DNA of 22,454 nucleotides from assembly GCA_035248685.1 (NCBI GenBank), contig DATFHF010000065.1, positions 1 to 22,454 on the forward strand, read 5' to 3'. The position numbers and the translations under genes are program-made. The notes beneath the pieces are model-generated. The model was given only the letters and a program-made list of their open reading frames with translations. It searched no databases and was not told where the DNA came from. The stretch's first letter is position 1. Every line of letters begins with the position of its first letter. Below are positions 22,300 through 22,454 of this stretch, in pieces. The DNA comes from Jatrophihabitans_A sp035248685 (GTDB lineage Bacteria; Actinomycetota; Actinomycetes; Mycobacteriales; Jatrophihabitantaceae).

Positions 22300-22454
22300 T
22301 GGCCGCCCTTCTGGACGAAGCTGCGCACGAAGTCCTCGGGATTGGTCTCCAGAACCTCGTCGATGTCGTCCAGCAGCGCGTCGACGTCGTCGGTCAGCTT
22401 CTCGTGCCGCTCCGCGACGTCGGTGCTGCTGTCCTCGGCGACCTCGGCATCATC
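22296..22454 (-). CDS. pup: Prokaryotic ubiquitin-like protein Pup, C-terminal part (5' end outside window)
   Basis: The last 52 residues are readable on the minus strand, running off the window edge. An acidic DDAEVAEDSST stretch is followed by the helical DDVDALLDDIDEVLETN and the diagnostic end EDFVRSFVQKGGQ. The terminal GGQ means Dop must deamidate Gln to Glu before PafA can attach Pup to a lysine. Size fits the roughly 64-residue family. The TGA overlaps the prcB GTG. The start codon and promoter lie to the right, outside the window, where dop would be expected. Confidence 0.93.
   Translation of the reverse strand, partial: DDAEVAEDSSTDVAERHEKLTDDVDALLDDIDEVLETNPEDFVRSFVQKGGQ

Overview
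The window is chromosomal DNA from a high-G+C actinobacterium. It carries pup-prcB-prcA, pafA, pafB-pafC, tatC and helY, the proteasome/pupylation neighbourhood found in mycobacteria, streptomycetes and propionibacteria-like lineages. GTG starts, four-base ATGA/GTGA gene overlaps and possible leaderless promoters fit the same group. I cannot name the genus from sequence alone.

Layout, left to right. (a) 1-2593: the 3' part of a LacI-family regulator, a convergent PfkB-family sugar kinase, and a divergent 5'-3' exonuclease. (b) 2728-6956, minus strand: helY, a SAM methyltransferase and a peptidase E-like protein, read as a likely operon from 6956 leftwards. (c) 7035-10735, plus strand: a compact three-gene module of unrecognised protein (274 aa), unrecognised protein (179 aa) and a KGGTGR-motif ParA/MinD-like ATPase fused to seven 46-47-residue TPR-like repeats. 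The module looks poorer in G+C than its surroundings, runs against the local strand, and ends in a perfect hairpin with a TTCG loop. (d) 10780-11604: a polytopic membrane protein. (e) 15141-11608, minus strand: a small membrane/coiled-coil protein, tatC, a diacylglycerol-kinase-like gene and an MFS exporter, each overlapping the next by 4 bp. (f) 18616-15153: pafA, pafB, pafC. (g) 18705-20547: a SigL-like ECF sigma gene with an in-frame TAG, its zinc-finger anti-sigma gene, and a divergent Tat-exported Rieske lipoprotein. (h) 22454-20544: pup (partial), prcB, prcA.

How the genes work together. Pup, its ligase PafA and the 20S core PrcA/PrcB form the tagging-degradation pathway. PafB and PafC are the WYL-domain DNA-damage regulators usually encoded beside it. 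TatC would export the twin-arginine Rieske protein. The sigma gene and the Rieske gene diverge from 182 bp holding two face-to-face TGAACC-N16/17-CGT promoters, the architecture expected of an autoregulated SigL-type sigma factor and its target, yet the sigma frame is broken by an amber codon.

The best candidate for an undescribed system is the 7035-10735 module. As I recall M. tuberculosis gene order (exonuclease, helY, tatC, tatA, pafC, pafB, pafA), it interrupts the helY-tatC linkage. The second striking point is the broken sigma/anti-sigma/Rieske circuit inserted between prcA and pafA.
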